Positions 28,706 to 37,648 of a stretch of 64,000 nt of DNA are shown here, piece by piece. The position numbers and the translations under genes were made by a program. The notes below the pieces were generated by a model that did not search any database, was not told the DNA's origin, and was given only the letters and a program-made list of their open reading frames with translations. Within the stretch, counting starts at the first letter, position 1. Each line of letters starts with the position of its first letter. This DNA comes from Gemmatimonadota bacterium. Its GTDB lineage: Bacteria; Gemmatimonadota; Gemmatimonadetes; Longimicrobiales; Gaopeijiaceae. The stretch is taken from the NCBI GenBank assembly GCA_041390105.1, contig JAWKQO010000004.1, forward strand, positions 1 through 64,000, written 5' to 3'.

Positions 28706-31117
28706 ATGCCGACCCTCGAGCGCGTCGACGATCGCTTCGATGTCCCGGCCGAAGTGCCGGTGGTCGCTCTGCGCGACCTGGTCTTCTTCCCCTACATGGT
28801 GTTGCCGCTGCTCATCGGCAGGCCAGCCTCCGTGGCGGCACTCGAGGAAGCGGAGCGCTCGGGCGGCTTCCTCCTGCTGCTCGCGCAACGCGATCCCCGC
28901 GCCGACGAGCCCATGGAGGCCGATCTCTGGAAGCGAGGCACGCTGGCGCGCCCACTGCAGGTTGCGCGGCTCCCCGATGGGACCGCACGCGTGGTGTTGG
29001 AGGGATTGGGACGGGCCGAGGCCACCATGCTCACGCACGGCCCGCGGGGCTTTCGGGCGCGCATCTCCGTCCTGGAGCCGTCGCGGGAAGCGGATCTCGA
29101 CCTGGAGACCGGAGCCCTGGTCAATGAGGTGGTGGAGCTGTTCGAGCACTACGTCGCGCAGAACGCCCGTATCCCTGACGAGCTCAAGGACACGCTTGGA
29201 GAAGTACGCGACCGTTCTCGCCTGGGCAGCCTGATCGCCGGACATCTGCTGCTTCCCGCCGCTGAAAAGCAACCCATCCTGGCCGCAGTCGGCGTACGCG
29301 CCCAGTTCGAGCTCCTCCGCGACCTCCTGGGCCGCGAGTTGGAGATTGCCCGGATCGAGGCACGCCTGGACGCGCAGATCCAGAACCAGCTCGAATCCGA
29401 GCGCAAGCAGTACTACCTCCAGGAGCAGCTCAAGGCCATCCACCGCGAGCTCGGCGAGGGCGAGGACGAGTGGGCCGCCTTGGAAGCCCAGATCGCACAG
29501 GCTCCGCTGCCAACCGCGGCCCGGGAGCGGGCCGAGCGCGAGTTCCGCCGGCTCGTGCGCCTCAACGCCACGGCGCCGGAGGCGTCGGTGATCCGCACGT
29601 ACCTGGACTGGATCCTGGGTCTGCCCTGGAGACGCAGGACCGAGGACCGCCTGGACGTGGAGCAGGCCGCCCGCCTCCTCGACGAGGCTCACCATGGGCT
29701 GGGCGAGGTCAAGGAGCGCATCCTCGACCATGTGGCGGTGCTGTCCCTGGTGGGGGAGATGACGGGTCCGATTCTCTGCCTGGTGGGCCCACCCGGGGTC
29801 GGCAAGACCTCCCTCGGGAAGAGCATTGCCGAGTCCGTGGGTCGCGAGTTCGTGCGGGTCAGCTTGGGCGGGGTCCGTGACGAGGCAGAGATCCGAGGGC
29901 ACCGGCGCACCTACGTGGGTGCTCTGCCCGGTCGGATTCTCCAGGGAATGCGCCGCAGCGGATCGAGAAACCCGGTGTTCCTGCTCGACGAAGTGGACAA
30001 GATGGCGCGCGACTTCCACGGTGACCCGGGAGCCGCTCTTCTGGAGGTGCTCGACCCCGAGCAGAACCGGACCTTCACGGACCACTACCTCGAATTGGAG
30101 TTCGACCTCTCGGACGTCCTGTTCGTGGCCACAGCCAACACCTTGCAAGAGATCCCCGAGCCCCTGCGCGACCGCATGGAGGTGATCCGCATCCCGGGCT
30201 ATCTCGACACCGAGAAGAAGTCCATCGCGCGCTCGTTCCTCTGGCCGCGTCAAGCCCGCAAGCACGGTCTGGATCCATCGCTCCTTTCCCTCTCCGAGGG
30301 TGCGCTCGACCGCATTCTGGACCGCTACACCCGCGAGGCCGGGGTGCGTGAGTTGGATCAACGCATGTCACGCATGGCACGCAAGCTGGCGCGGCGTCAG
30401 GCCACGGGGCGGGCCACCGAGGGGGAGATCGCCGTCGGCGCGGAGGACCTGCGAGAACTGCTCGGTCCCCCGCCCTACCTCCGCGCCCTCCGGGAGGAGG
30501 GCCTGGAGCGCACCGGAATCGCCAACGGCCTCGCCTGGACATCGGCGGGCGGCGAGGTGCTGGACGTCGAGGTCGCCGTGGTGCCGGGCACGGGACAAAT
30601 CCAGCTCACCGGTACGCTCGGGGATGTGATGAAGGAGTCCGCGGCGGCGGCGATGACCTACGCCCGCTCACGCGGCCCCGTCTTCGGCCTGGACGAGCGC
30701 TTCTATCAGAACGTGGACATCCATATCCACCTACCCGAGGGCGCCACGCCCAAGGACGGCCCGTCGGCCGGCATCACCATCGCGGTCGCGCTGATCTCGG
30801 CCCTCACCGGGACGCCCACACGCGCAGACGTGGCCCTGACCGGCGAGATCACGCTGCGGGGACGGGTACTGGCCGTAGGCGGAATCAAAGAGAAAGCCGT
30901 CGCCGCTCTCCGGGGAGGCGTGCGCACCGTCCTACTGCCCCAGGCCAATCTCCCCGATCTGGAGATGCTACCGGACGAGGTGCGGGCGGGGTTGCGCTTC
31001 CAGCCCGTGTCCACCATGGACGAGGTCCTAGAGGCGGCTCTTCTGCATCGCCCCCTGCGAACCCCCCGCTCGCCGGCCCTGGGGAGCGCGGACCCAGGCG
31101 TGCAGATCTCGCAGTGA
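28706..31117 (+). CDS. lon: ATP-dependent protease Lon (LonA type)
   Basis: About 803 residues from the ATG at 28706 (MPTLERVDDRF); a GTG at 28673 would add 11 residues. The N-terminal substrate domain begins VPVVALRDLVFFPYMVLP. The AAA+ module has Walker A GPPGVGKTSLG and Walker B NPVFLLDEVDK. The protease domain carries the catalytic Ser in PKDGPSAGITIA and the Lys in VGGIKEKAVAAL. It is cytosolic, degrades damaged and short-lived proteins, and completes the quality-control block. The C-terminal tail after EAALLHRPL is a short Pro/Arg-rich stretch. Its stop overlaps the engB GTG. Confidence 0.97.
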   Translation: MPTLERVDDRFDVPAEVPVVALRDLVFFPYMVLPLLIGRPASVAALEEAERSGGFLLLLAQRDPRADEPMEADLWKRGTLARPLQVARLPDGTARVVLEGLGRAEATMLTHGPRGFRARISVLEPSREADLDLETGALVNEVVELFEHYVAQNARIPDELKDTLGEVRDRSRLGSLIAGHLLLPAAEKQPILAAVGVRAQFELLRDLLGRELEIARIEARLDAQIQNQLESERKQYYLQEQLKAIHRELGEGEDEWAALEAQIAQAPLPTAARERAEREFRRLVRLNATAPEASVIRTYLDWILGLPWRRRTEDRLDVEQAARLLDEAHHGLGEVKERILDHVAVLSLVGEMTGPILCLVGPPGVGKTSLGKSIAESVGREFVRVSLGGVRDEAEIRGHRRTYVGALPGRILQGMRRSGSRNPVFLLDEVDKMARDFHGDPGAALLEVLDPEQNRTFTDHYLELEFDLSDVLFVATANTLQEIPEPLRDRMEVIRIPGYLDTEKKSIARSFLWPRQARKHGLDPSLLSLSEGALDRILDRYTREAGVRELDQRMSRMARKLARRQATGRATEGEIAVGAEDLRELLGPPPYLRALREEGLERTGIANGLAWTSAGGEVLDVEVAVVPGTGQIQLTGTLGDVMKESAAAAMTYARSRGPVFGLDERFYQNVDIHIHLPEGATPKDGPSAGITIAVALISALTGTPTRADVALTGEITLRGRVLAVGGIKEKAVAALRGGVRTVLLPQANLPDLEMLPDEVRAGLRFQPVSTMDEVLEAALLHRPLRTPRSPALGSADPGVQISQ

Positions 31118-31713
31118 TCATCCGCTCAGCCGAGTTCGTCACGTCCATTGCCGATCCCGGCACACCCCCTCCTGACGCGATGCCGCAGGTCGCGTTCGCG
31201 GGGCGCTCCAACGTTGGAAAGTCCTCGCTCATCAACACCCTGCTGGGACGCACGCGCAATCGCATTGCCAAGGTGTCGTCCACGCCTGGCAAGACGCAGA
31301 CCCTCAACTACTTCCGGGTCAACGACGCTTTCTGGCTCGTCGACCTGCCGGGCTATGGCTTCGCCAAGGTGTCGCAGGCCCAGCGGGCGTCCTGGAAGCG
31401 CCTGATCGATGGGTACCTTTCCGGCGCTTTCGCGCCGCAAGGTGTCGTGCAGCTCATCGATATCCGCCATGATCCCACCACGGAAGACCGGGGTATGATC
31501 GAACGGCTGGCCGAGCTGGAGCTGCCTACGCTGGTGGTGCTCACCAAGGCCGACAAGCTGGGGCGCGAGCGGGTGCGCGACGCGGTCACGCGGACGGCGG
31601 CATCGCTGGGACTCGATGTGGACCAGGTGCTCCCCTTCTCCGCGAAGACCGGTGAGGGCCGAGAAACGCTCCTGGAGTCCATCGAATCCCTCCTGGAGGA
31701 GGAAGCGCCGTGA
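31114..31713 (+). CDS. engB: Ribosome biogenesis GTPase (EngB/YsxC family)
   Basis: A 199-residue GTPase that helps 50S assembly. G motifs are G1 GRSNVGKSSLI, G3 DLPGYG, G4 TKADKL and G5-like SAKTGEG. It starts at GTG 31114, overlapping the lon stop by 4 nt, and its own stop overlaps the following lipoprotein gene in the same way, so lon, engB and the lipoprotein form a tight unit. Length is normal for the family. Confidence 0.96.
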   Translation: MIIRSAEFVTSIADPGTPPPDAMPQVAFAGRSNVGKSSLINTLLGRTRNRIAKVSSTPGKTQTLNYFRVNDAFWLVDLPGYGFAKVSQAQRASWKRLIDGYLSGAFAPQGVVQLIDIRHDPTTEDRGMIERLAELELPTLVVLTKADKLGRERVRDAVTRTAASLGLDVDQVLPFSAKTGEGRETLLESIESLLEEEAP

Positions 31714-32339
31714 GACCGGGATGGCGGGGGGTGGGCGCCTGTGGAGTGATGGCGGCCGCGCTGGCGGGCTGCGCAGCCACCGCCGCCATCCCCGCCTCCG
31801 GCGACGCCGGTGACGCACCCGTTCCTGCAGGATTCGGAAGCCTGCGCCAGGACGAGATCACGCTCGATCTTCAGTACGAGTCCCTTCTGATCAAGGTCAC
31901 ACCTCTCGATGAGGCCGTGATTCGCCTCACCGCCCCGGACACCTACCAGCGCCTGGGCTCGTTGGCCCGCTCGCGGCAGGATGAGTTGGAGCGGCTGATC
32001 GTCCCCGGGGACGCCCACCTGTTCCTCGTGTCGTTCTTCTCCTACCAACCCGATGTTCCCTTCCAACCGGAGGACCTCAACCTCCTGAGCTTGGGACTGC
32101 GCTTCCGCCCTCGCGCCATCGTGCCGATCACGCCCGGCTGGTCGCTCCAGAGGCTACGGCAACAGGAGACGCAGATGGCCTTGTACGCCTTCGACGCGCG
32201 CGTGGATCTGGAATCGGATCTGGATGTGGAGTACCGGGACGCCGTTCAAACCGAGTGGGACCGCGTGCTCGCGCGCGTCGAGGCGGAGCGCGCTCGCGTC
32301 CGCGCCCGCTCCGTGCGTCGTCTGGACCCGGCCCGCTGA
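31710..32339 (+). CDS. Predicted lipoprotein of unknown function
   Basis: A 209-residue protein with GTG start, overlapping engB by 4 nt. The N-terminus is a lipoprotein signal with lipobox LAGC (Cys21). The mature part has no domain I recognise; it contains an Arg/Asp/Glu-rich beta-type core (FLVSFFSYQPDVPF, LGLRFRPRAIVPITPGWSLQ) and a charged C-terminal helix (about 170-205). Two features suggest a real conserved protein rather than a chance frame: the lipobox and tight coupling to engB. It is convergent with the sigma-54 activator gene, 13 nt away. Function unknown. Confidence 0.75.
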   Translation: MRPGWRGVGACGVMAAALAGCAATAAIPASGDAGDAPVPAGFGSLRQDEITLDLQYESLLIKVTPLDEAVIRLTAPDTYQRLGSLARSRQDELERLIVPGDAHLFLVSFFSYQPDVPFQPEDLNLLSLGLRFRPRAIVPITPGWSLQRLRQQETQMALYAFDARVDLESDLDVEYRDAVQTEWDRVLARVEAERARVRARSVRRLDPAR

Positions 32340-32352
32340 GTCTGGACGCCCG

Positions 32353-33879
32353 TCAGGCGTCCATCTCGTACTTCTGGAGCTTGCGGTAGAGGGTGCGCTC
32401 GCCGATGCCCAGCGCCCGCGCTGCCCGCCGCCGGTTGCCCCCGTGCTGGGCCAATGCCGCCGCGATGGCGCGCTGCTCCATGTCGTCCATGGTCAGTCCC
32501 GGCCGATAGACCACAACGCGCTCGTCCTCTTCGGGCGCACGCACCGATGCGACGGCCTGAGGCGCCGGGAGCACCGCGACCGGAGGGGCGCGCCGGACGG
32601 AGTCCTGCTGATACAGCTCGAACTGGCGGCGCAGGTCGTCCATGTCCATGCGCAGCTCGACCAACGTCCGGAAGATGAACTCGAGCTCGGGAGCAGGACG
32701 CGCGCTCGGGACCGGGGCCTCCACTCGAGCCACGGGAAGTCCTGCATGGAGCAACTCGGGCTCGATGCGACGGCGACGGATGTTGTCCGGGATATCCTCG
32801 GGTCGAATCTCCCGGCCCGGGGCCAGGACCACCATGCTCTCGATCAGATTGCGCAGCTCGCGTACGTTCCCCGGCCAGCGGTGCGATTGCAGCAATGCCA
32901 TCGCCTCGGGGTTGATTCCTACGAAGGTGCGATCGTGGCGGGCGGTCAGTTCCCGAATGAAGGCTCTGACCAGCAGCGGGATGTCCTCCTTGCGCTCGCG
33001 CAGGGGAGGTAGCTCGATGCTGAGAACGTTCAGACGGTAGAAGAGATCCCTGCGGAACTCTCCAAGGGCCACGAGCCGCCCCAGATCCTGGTTGGTGGCA
33101 GCCACGATGCGGACGTCCACGCGGATGGGTTTCTCACCCCCGACCCGGATGAACTCGCGCGTCTCCAGGACGCGCAGCAGCTTGCTCTGCGTCGTCAGCG
33201 GCATCTCGCCGATCTCGTCGAGGAAGATCGTGCCCCCGTCGGCCAGCTCGAAGAAGCCCCTGCGCGAGTCGATCGCCCCGGTGAACGCCCCCTTCTCGTG
33301 CCCGAACAACTCGCTCTCCAGCAGAGTCTCCGGGAGCGCCGCCACGTTCACCGCGATGAAGCGCTTGTGCCGTCGCGGGGACAACGCGTGGATCCCGCGA
33401 GCGACCAGCTCCTTGCCCGTCCCGGACTCACCGGTCACCAACACGGTCGAATCCACTGGCGCGATCTGTACCACGCGCTCCAGAGCCTGCTGAATGGCAG
33501 CGCTCTCCCCCACGATTCCTGTGAGCTCCTGTAGACGTCGCCGACCGATCGTCGCCCGGGCGATGACCAACACGTCATCTGCAGTGGAGGGCGGGCTGAA
33601 CAACTCATCCGCGCCGAGTTGCTCGGCCTGGGCGCGCTCTTCGGGGAGATCGCTCTCCAGGAACGCGAAAAGCGGGATGCTCAGTGTGGTCTGGGCCTGG
33701 TGTGCGAGGCCGGCGGCGTCCGCAGTGCCCGTCAGCACCAACAGTGTCGCCTCGTCGTACCGGGCAAGATCTTCGTCGGGCGTCACCAGCTCGACCTGGT
33801 AGCCTGCTCGCTGAAAGGCCTCGCGCAGCGCACCGGCCGCGGGGAGGCGATGGGTCGAGATCAGCACACTCTCGTTCAC
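32353..33879 (-). CDS. Sigma-54-dependent transcriptional activator with degenerate receiver
   Basis: A 508-residue NtrC-type activator. Residues about 1-115 have receiver-like length and pattern, but the acidic pair is replaced (VLISTHR at 5-11) and the phosphoacceptor position reads LLVLTGT, so phosphorylation is unlikely. The AAA+ domain is intact: Walker A GESGTGKE, sigma-54 contact loop GAFTGA, Walker B GTIFLDEIGE. A 100-residue linker (ELEFIFRTLVELRMDMDDLRR) may be coiled coil; the C-terminus is a Fis-type helix-turn-helix (RRAARALGIGERTLYRKLQ). Its start overlaps the moaB/mog stop by 4 nt. Target genes are unknown. Confidence 0.92.
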   Translation of the reverse strand: MNESVLISTHRLPAAGALREAFQRAGYQVELVTPDEDLARYDEATLLVLTGTADAAGLAHQAQTTLSIPLFAFLESDLPEERAQAEQLGADELFSPPSTADDVLVIARATIGRRRLQELTGIVGESAAIQQALERVVQIAPVDSTVLVTGESGTGKELVARGIHALSPRRHKRFIAVNVAALPETLLESELFGHEKGAFTGAIDSRRGFFELADGGTIFLDEIGEMPLTTQSKLLRVLETREFIRVGGEKPIRVDVRIVAATNQDLGRLVALGEFRRDLFYRLNVLSIELPPLRERKEDIPLLVRAFIRELTARHDRTFVGINPEAMALLQSHRWPGNVRELRNLIESMVVLAPGREIRPEDIPDNIRRRRIEPELLHAGLPVARVEAPVPSARPAPELEFIFRTLVELRMDMDDLRRQFELYQQDSVRRAPPVAVLPAPQAVASVRAPEEDERVVVYRPGLTMDDMEQRAIAAALAQHGGNRRRAARALGIGERTLYRKLQKYEMDA

Positions 33880-34385
33880 CGACCCTCCTCTTGAGGCAGC
33901 TCGTGCTCCGTCTCTCCAGCCAACAAGCGGCAGACGTGGTCGATCAGAGGACGCACCGCCTCGAGGCCATCGGCCACGCCCCGGGGGCTCCCGGGTAGGT
34001 TGACGATCAGCGTGCGACCGCGCACTCCGGCCAGGCCCCGCGACAACGACGCCATCGGCGTGTTGTGCTCGCCGGCCCGGCGCAGGCGGTCGGCGATTCC
34101 GGGAGCTTCGCGCTCGAGGACGGCACGCGTGGCCTCAGGAGTGACGTCGCGAGCCGCCAGGCCCGTTCCCCCGGTAGTGAAGACGACATCGACGGCAAGG
34201 TCGTCGGCCCATTCCAGGAGAACAGGCACGATCGCGGACGGCTCGTCCGGAACCGTGGCCCGCGCGCTCACCTCCCACCCCCGCTCCAGACACCACGCCT
34301 CCAGACGACCACCGCTGGTGTCGGCGCGGGCGCCTTGGTGACACCCATCGCTCACCGTCAGCACACCGACGCGGGTGGCGCTCAC
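33876..34385 (-). CDS. MoaB/MogA-family molybdopterin-binding protein
   Basis: A 169-residue protein from GTG 34385, which overlaps the gcvT stop by 4 nt; the longer open frame is shadow of gcvT. The fold signature is VLTVSDGCHQGARADTSG at the N-terminus, TTGGTGLAARDVTPEAT in the middle and NLPGSPRGVADGL near the C-terminus, matching MogA/MoaB, which adenylylate molybdopterin or bind it during cofactor synthesis. No other moa/moe gene is nearby. It is tightly coupled to gcvT upstream and to a sigma-54 activator downstream. Confidence 0.92.
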   Translation of the reverse strand: MSATRVGVLTVSDGCHQGARADTSGGRLEAWCLERGWEVSARATVPDEPSAIVPVLLEWADDLAVDVVFTTGGTGLAARDVTPEATRAVLEREAPGIADRLRRAGEHNTPMASLSRGLAGVRGRTLIVNLPGSPRGVADGLEAVRPLIDHVCRLLAGETEHELPQEEGR

Positions 34386-35482
34386 CGACGGATGGAGCCG
34401 TCTCGGTAGAACGGAGGGCGCTCGACCTGGGCCCCGAAGTCCTTTCCTCGGATGCGGACCGACAGCGCGGTTCCGGCCTTGGCCAGCGCGGCGGGCACGT
34501 AGGCCAACGCGACTCCGCATCCCAACGTGGGGCTGAGCGTGCCGCTGGTGAGCGCACCGACCTCCTCGCCCCCGGCCACCACCGGGTAGCCGGCCCGGGG
34601 GAAAGCCCGCTCCGTCAGCCGCAGGCCGACCAACCGCTGCGCCGGACCCTTCTCCTTCGTGCGCACGAGAACATCGCGGCCCACGAACTCGCCCCGATCG
34701 AGCTTGACGATCCAGGACAGTCCCGCCTCGATCGGATTGCGGCTCTCGTCCAGGTCGTTGCCGTACAGCGCGTATCCGAGCTCGAGACGCAGGCTGTCGC
34801 GCGCACCCAACCCCGCGGGCTTGAGTCCCAGGGGAGCGCCTACCTCGAGCAGCCTGCGCCACAGCGGAGCCGCTGCGTCGGCAGCCACGTACAGTTCGAA
34901 CCCGTCCTCACCGGTGTAGCCGGTGCGGCTGATGATCGCGTCGATACCGTCCACGCTGCCTTGGGCGAAGTGGTAGTATTCGATCGAGTCCAGGTCCGTC
35001 TCGGTGAGCTGCCTCAGGATGGCCGGCGCCGCAGGGCCCTGCAGGGCCAACAACGCAATGGCATCCGAGCGGTCCTCCAACGACACGTCGAAGCCCTCGG
35101 CCTGCCGGCTGGCCCAAGCCCAATCCTCCGTCCGCCGTGCTCCATTGACCACCAGCATGTAGTGGTCGGGAAAGCGGTAGACGAGCAGATCGTCGATGAT
35201 CCCCCCGTCCGGTCGGCACATGGCCGAGTATTGGGCCTGCCCCACCTCCAGCTTCGACGCGTCGTTCACGGCCAGGTGCTGCACGAACTCCAGCGCCTGT
35301 GGCCCTCTGACGAGGAACTCCCCCATGTGCGAGACATCGAAGAGGCCCGCTGCCTTTCGCACCGCTTCGTGCTCGGCGGTGATCCCGTCCGGATACTGCA
35401 CGGGCATCTCGTAGCCGGCGAATGGAACGATCTTGGCACCTAGCGCCTGGTGCTCTTCGAAGAGCGGGGTTCTGCGCAGCAC
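34382..35482 (-). CDS. gcvT: Aminomethyltransferase (glycine cleavage T protein)
   Basis: A 366-residue tetrahydrofolate-dependent enzyme releasing ammonia from the aminomethyl-lipoyl H protein. It begins LRRTPLFEEHQALGAKIVPFAGYEMPVQY and includes the family segments GLFDVSHMGEF, FDVSLEDRSDAIALLALQGP, RTGYTGEDGFELY and GLGARDSLRLELGYALYGND. The conserved Asp in VSHMGE-adjacent strand and the Arg of RTGYTGED are present. Partners gcvH and gcvP are not in the window. It follows hslU by 26 nt; no glycine riboswitch is possible in that gap. Confidence 0.96.
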   Translation of the reverse strand: MLRRTPLFEEHQALGAKIVPFAGYEMPVQYPDGITAEHEAVRKAAGLFDVSHMGEFLVRGPQALEFVQHLAVNDASKLEVGQAQYSAMCRPDGGIIDDLLVYRFPDHYMLVVNGARRTEDWAWASRQAEGFDVSLEDRSDAIALLALQGPAAPAILRQLTETDLDSIEYYHFAQGSVDGIDAIISRTGYTGEDGFELYVAADAAAPLWRRLLEVGAPLGLKPAGLGARDSLRLELGYALYGNDLDESRNPIEAGLSWIVKLDRGEFVGRDVLVRTKEKGPAQRLVGLRLTERAFPRAGYPVVAGGEEVGALTSGTLSPTLGCGVALAYVPAALAKAGTALSVRIRGKDFGAQVERPPFYRDGSIRR

Positions 35483-35508
35483 GGAGTCCTCGGAGTGGGG
35501 GGTGAGCG

Positions 35509-36999
35509 TTACAGGATATAGCGACGGAGGTCTTCGTCCTCGACGATGCTCTGCAGCCGCTCCCGGACGAAAGTGGGGTCGACCAGGATCTCCCTGGATC
35601 CCGATTCGGGCAGATCGAAGAGCACGTCTTCCAGCAATGTCGTGAGCACGGTCTGCAGTCTCCGCGCCCCGATGTTCTCCATGCGCTCGTTGACCTCCAT
35701 TGCGATGCGGGCGATCTCGTCGACTCCCTCATCGGTGAAGCGCAGCTCCGCTCCTTCGGTCTCGATCATGGCGCAGTACTGTGTCACGAGTGCGTTCTGG
35801 GGCTCTTTGAGGATGCGCACGAAATCATCCCGGCCCAGGCTCTTGAGCTCAACCCGAATCGGAAAGCGGCCTTGCAGCTCTGGAATCAGATCGCTGGGTT
35901 TGGCGACGTGGAATGCACCGGCTGCGATGAAGAGGATGTGATCGGTCCGGATCATTCCGTACTTGGTCTGGACGTTGGACCCTTCCACGATGGGCAACAG
36001 GTCTCGCTGCACCCCGCCCCGGCTGACGTCCGGGCCATGAGTGCCCCGCTCCGAAGCGACTTTGTCGATCTCGTCCAGAAAGACGATTCCGCTCTCCTCG
36101 ACGCGAAAGAGGGACTCGTTCACCACATCGTCCATGTCGACGAGCTTGTCGAATTCGTCCTGCAGCAGGATGCGCCGCGCCTCGGACACCGAGACATTGC
36201 GACGCTTCTTCCGTTTGGGAAGCATCTCCTGCAGCATCTCGGTGAAGTTGAAGTCCATTCCCTCGAATCCGCCCATCGGGATCATCATCCCGTCCAGGGC
36301 AGGCGTCTGTTGGACTTCGACCTCGACCTCCCGGTCTTCGAGGTGCCCGTCGCGCAGCAGGGTGAGCAGCTTTTCGCGCGTGCGGCCCCAGCGCTCCTCG
36401 GGATCGGCATCGTCGGCGCCCCGACTCTCCACGCCCAGCGGGCCCGCCACGAAGACCTGGCCGGCGGCGGAGCTCGCCGGGGTCTGCGCCTCGTCCGCGG
36501 ACTTGGGGAGGAGCAGGTCGAGGATCTTCTCCTCGACGCGTGCTTCGGCCTCCTCCTGGACATCCGCTTCGCGCTCGCTGCGCACCATGTTCACCGCGAT
36601 ATCCACGAGATCGCGGATCATGGACTCGACGTCCCGCCCCACGTAGCCGACCTCGGTGAACTTCGATGCCTCTACCTTGACGAAGGGAGCGCCTGCCAGC
36701 CGGGCCAGCCTGCGAGCGATCTCCGTCTTCCCGACCCCCGTGGGACCGATCAGGATCAGGTTGTTGGGCACGATCTCCTCGCGGAGGGTCTCCTCGACTC
36801 GCTGCCGACGCCAGCGGTTCCGCAGCGCAATGGCGACGGCCTTCTTGGCATCTGCCTGTCCTACGATGTACTTGTCGAGCTCGGCGACGATCTCTCGTGG
36901 TGTGAGCTCCTCCAACGCCGCCTCACCCTCCGCAGGTGCCGCTTCTTGCGACCCGACGACCTCGTGGCCGGTGGTCGTCTCCAACGCTCCTGTATTCAC
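35509..36999 (-). CDS. hslU: ATP-dependent HslU unfoldase subunit
   Basis: A 496-residue AAA+ ATPase that unfolds substrates for HslV. It starts at GTG 36999, overlapping hslV by 4 nt; the open frame upstream is hslV shadow. Key parts are ELDKYIVGQADAKKAVAIAL, Walker A GPTGVGKTE, the pore motif VGYVGRDVE, the I domain (about 130-270, Glu/Asp-rich with FTEMLQEMLPKRKKR), Walker B IVFLDEIDKVA and the C-terminal EDLRRYIL tail that inserts into HslV. The N-terminal 30 residues form an acidic extension that typical HslU lacks. Confidence 0.97.
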   Translation of the reverse strand: MNTGALETTTGHEVVGSQEAAPAEGEAALEELTPREIVAELDKYIVGQADAKKAVAIALRNRWRRQRVEETLREEIVPNNLILIGPTGVGKTEIARRLARLAGAPFVKVEASKFTEVGYVGRDVESMIRDLVDIAVNMVRSEREADVQEEAEARVEEKILDLLLPKSADEAQTPASSAAGQVFVAGPLGVESRGADDADPEERWGRTREKLLTLLRDGHLEDREVEVEVQQTPALDGMMIPMGGFEGMDFNFTEMLQEMLPKRKKRRNVSVSEARRILLQDEFDKLVDMDDVVNESLFRVEESGIVFLDEIDKVASERGTHGPDVSRGGVQRDLLPIVEGSNVQTKYGMIRTDHILFIAAGAFHVAKPSDLIPELQGRFPIRVELKSLGRDDFVRILKEPQNALVTQYCAMIETEGAELRFTDEGVDEIARIAMEVNERMENIGARRLQTVLTTLLEDVLFDLPESGSREILVDPTFVRERLQSIVEDEDLRRYIL

Positions 37000-37538
37000 T
37001 CGAGCTCCAGCACGCTGATCTGACGGTTCGTATAGATGCAAATGTCCGCAGCGATCTCGAGCGCGGCACGCACGATCTCGGGGGCGGACAGATGGGTGTG
37101 CTCCTTCAGTGCGCGGGCCGCGGCCAGCGCGTAGGGGCCCCCCGACCCGATGGCGATGACCTCGTCGTCCGGCGAGATGACGTTGCCGTCCCCGCCGATG
37201 AGGAAGAGCTCGCTGGCGCTGGCGACCACCAGCAGCGCGTCGAGCCGGCGGAGGAACCGATCGGTACGCCAGTCCTTCGCCAACTCCACGCACGCCCGTG
37301 TGAGGTTGGCCGGATAGCGGTCGAGCTTCTCCTCCAGCTTCTCGAACAGGGCGAAGGCGTCGGCGACGCCCCCGGCGAAGCCGGCGAGGATCCGACCGTC
37401 CTTGAGCGCCCGCACCTTCTGGGCGGCCACCTTGACCACGGTGTCCCCCATGGTGACCTGGCCATCTCCCGCCATGGCGGTCTTCCCGCCCTGGCGGACG
37501 GCGATGACAGTGGTCGCCCTCAGGAAACGCTCTTCCAT
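36996..37538 (-). CDS. hslV: ATP-dependent protease HslV peptidase subunit
   Basis: A 180-residue proteasome-type threonine peptidase. Start at ATG 37538 is supported by GGAG 5 nt upstream; an ATG at 37556 would add six residues. The catalytic Thr follows an eight-residue propeptide (MEERFLRA, then TTVIAV), with AGDGQVTMG and IGSGGPYALAAARAL as family segments. It forms a two-ring dodecamer capped by HslU. The 110-nt gap upstream contains the operon's leader; a clear promoter could not be fixed there. Confidence 0.97.
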   Translation of the reverse strand: MEERFLRATTVIAVRQGGKTAMAGDGQVTMGDTVVKVAAQKVRALKDGRILAGFAGGVADAFALFEKLEEKLDRYPANLTRACVELAKDWRTDRFLRRLDALLVVASASELFLIGGDGNVISPDDEVIAIGSGGPYALAAARALKEHTHLSAPEIVRAALEIAADICIYTNRQISVLELE

Positions 37539-37648
37539 CTTCGCTCCAGTCAACATGTTAGACGTTCCGGCCCCGGCCCGGCTTCCCGGGTGCTGAACCC
37601 TCTGCTACCCCCCATGCGGCCCGAGGTGCACCGTCGGAGGCGCCCGGC

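Noticed and set aside
27815..30361. 848-codon minus-strand open frame over clpX and lon
   Set aside because: Antisense shadow of two certain genes in high-GC DNA; the product is low-complexity and has no motif.
33876..34862. 328-residue form of the MoaB/MogA protein
   Set aside because: The first 159 codons are shadow of gcvT; family homology starts at GTG 34385.
35483..35508. Glycine riboswitch ahead of gcvT
   Set aside because: The gap to hslU is 26 nt, far too short for the aptamer.
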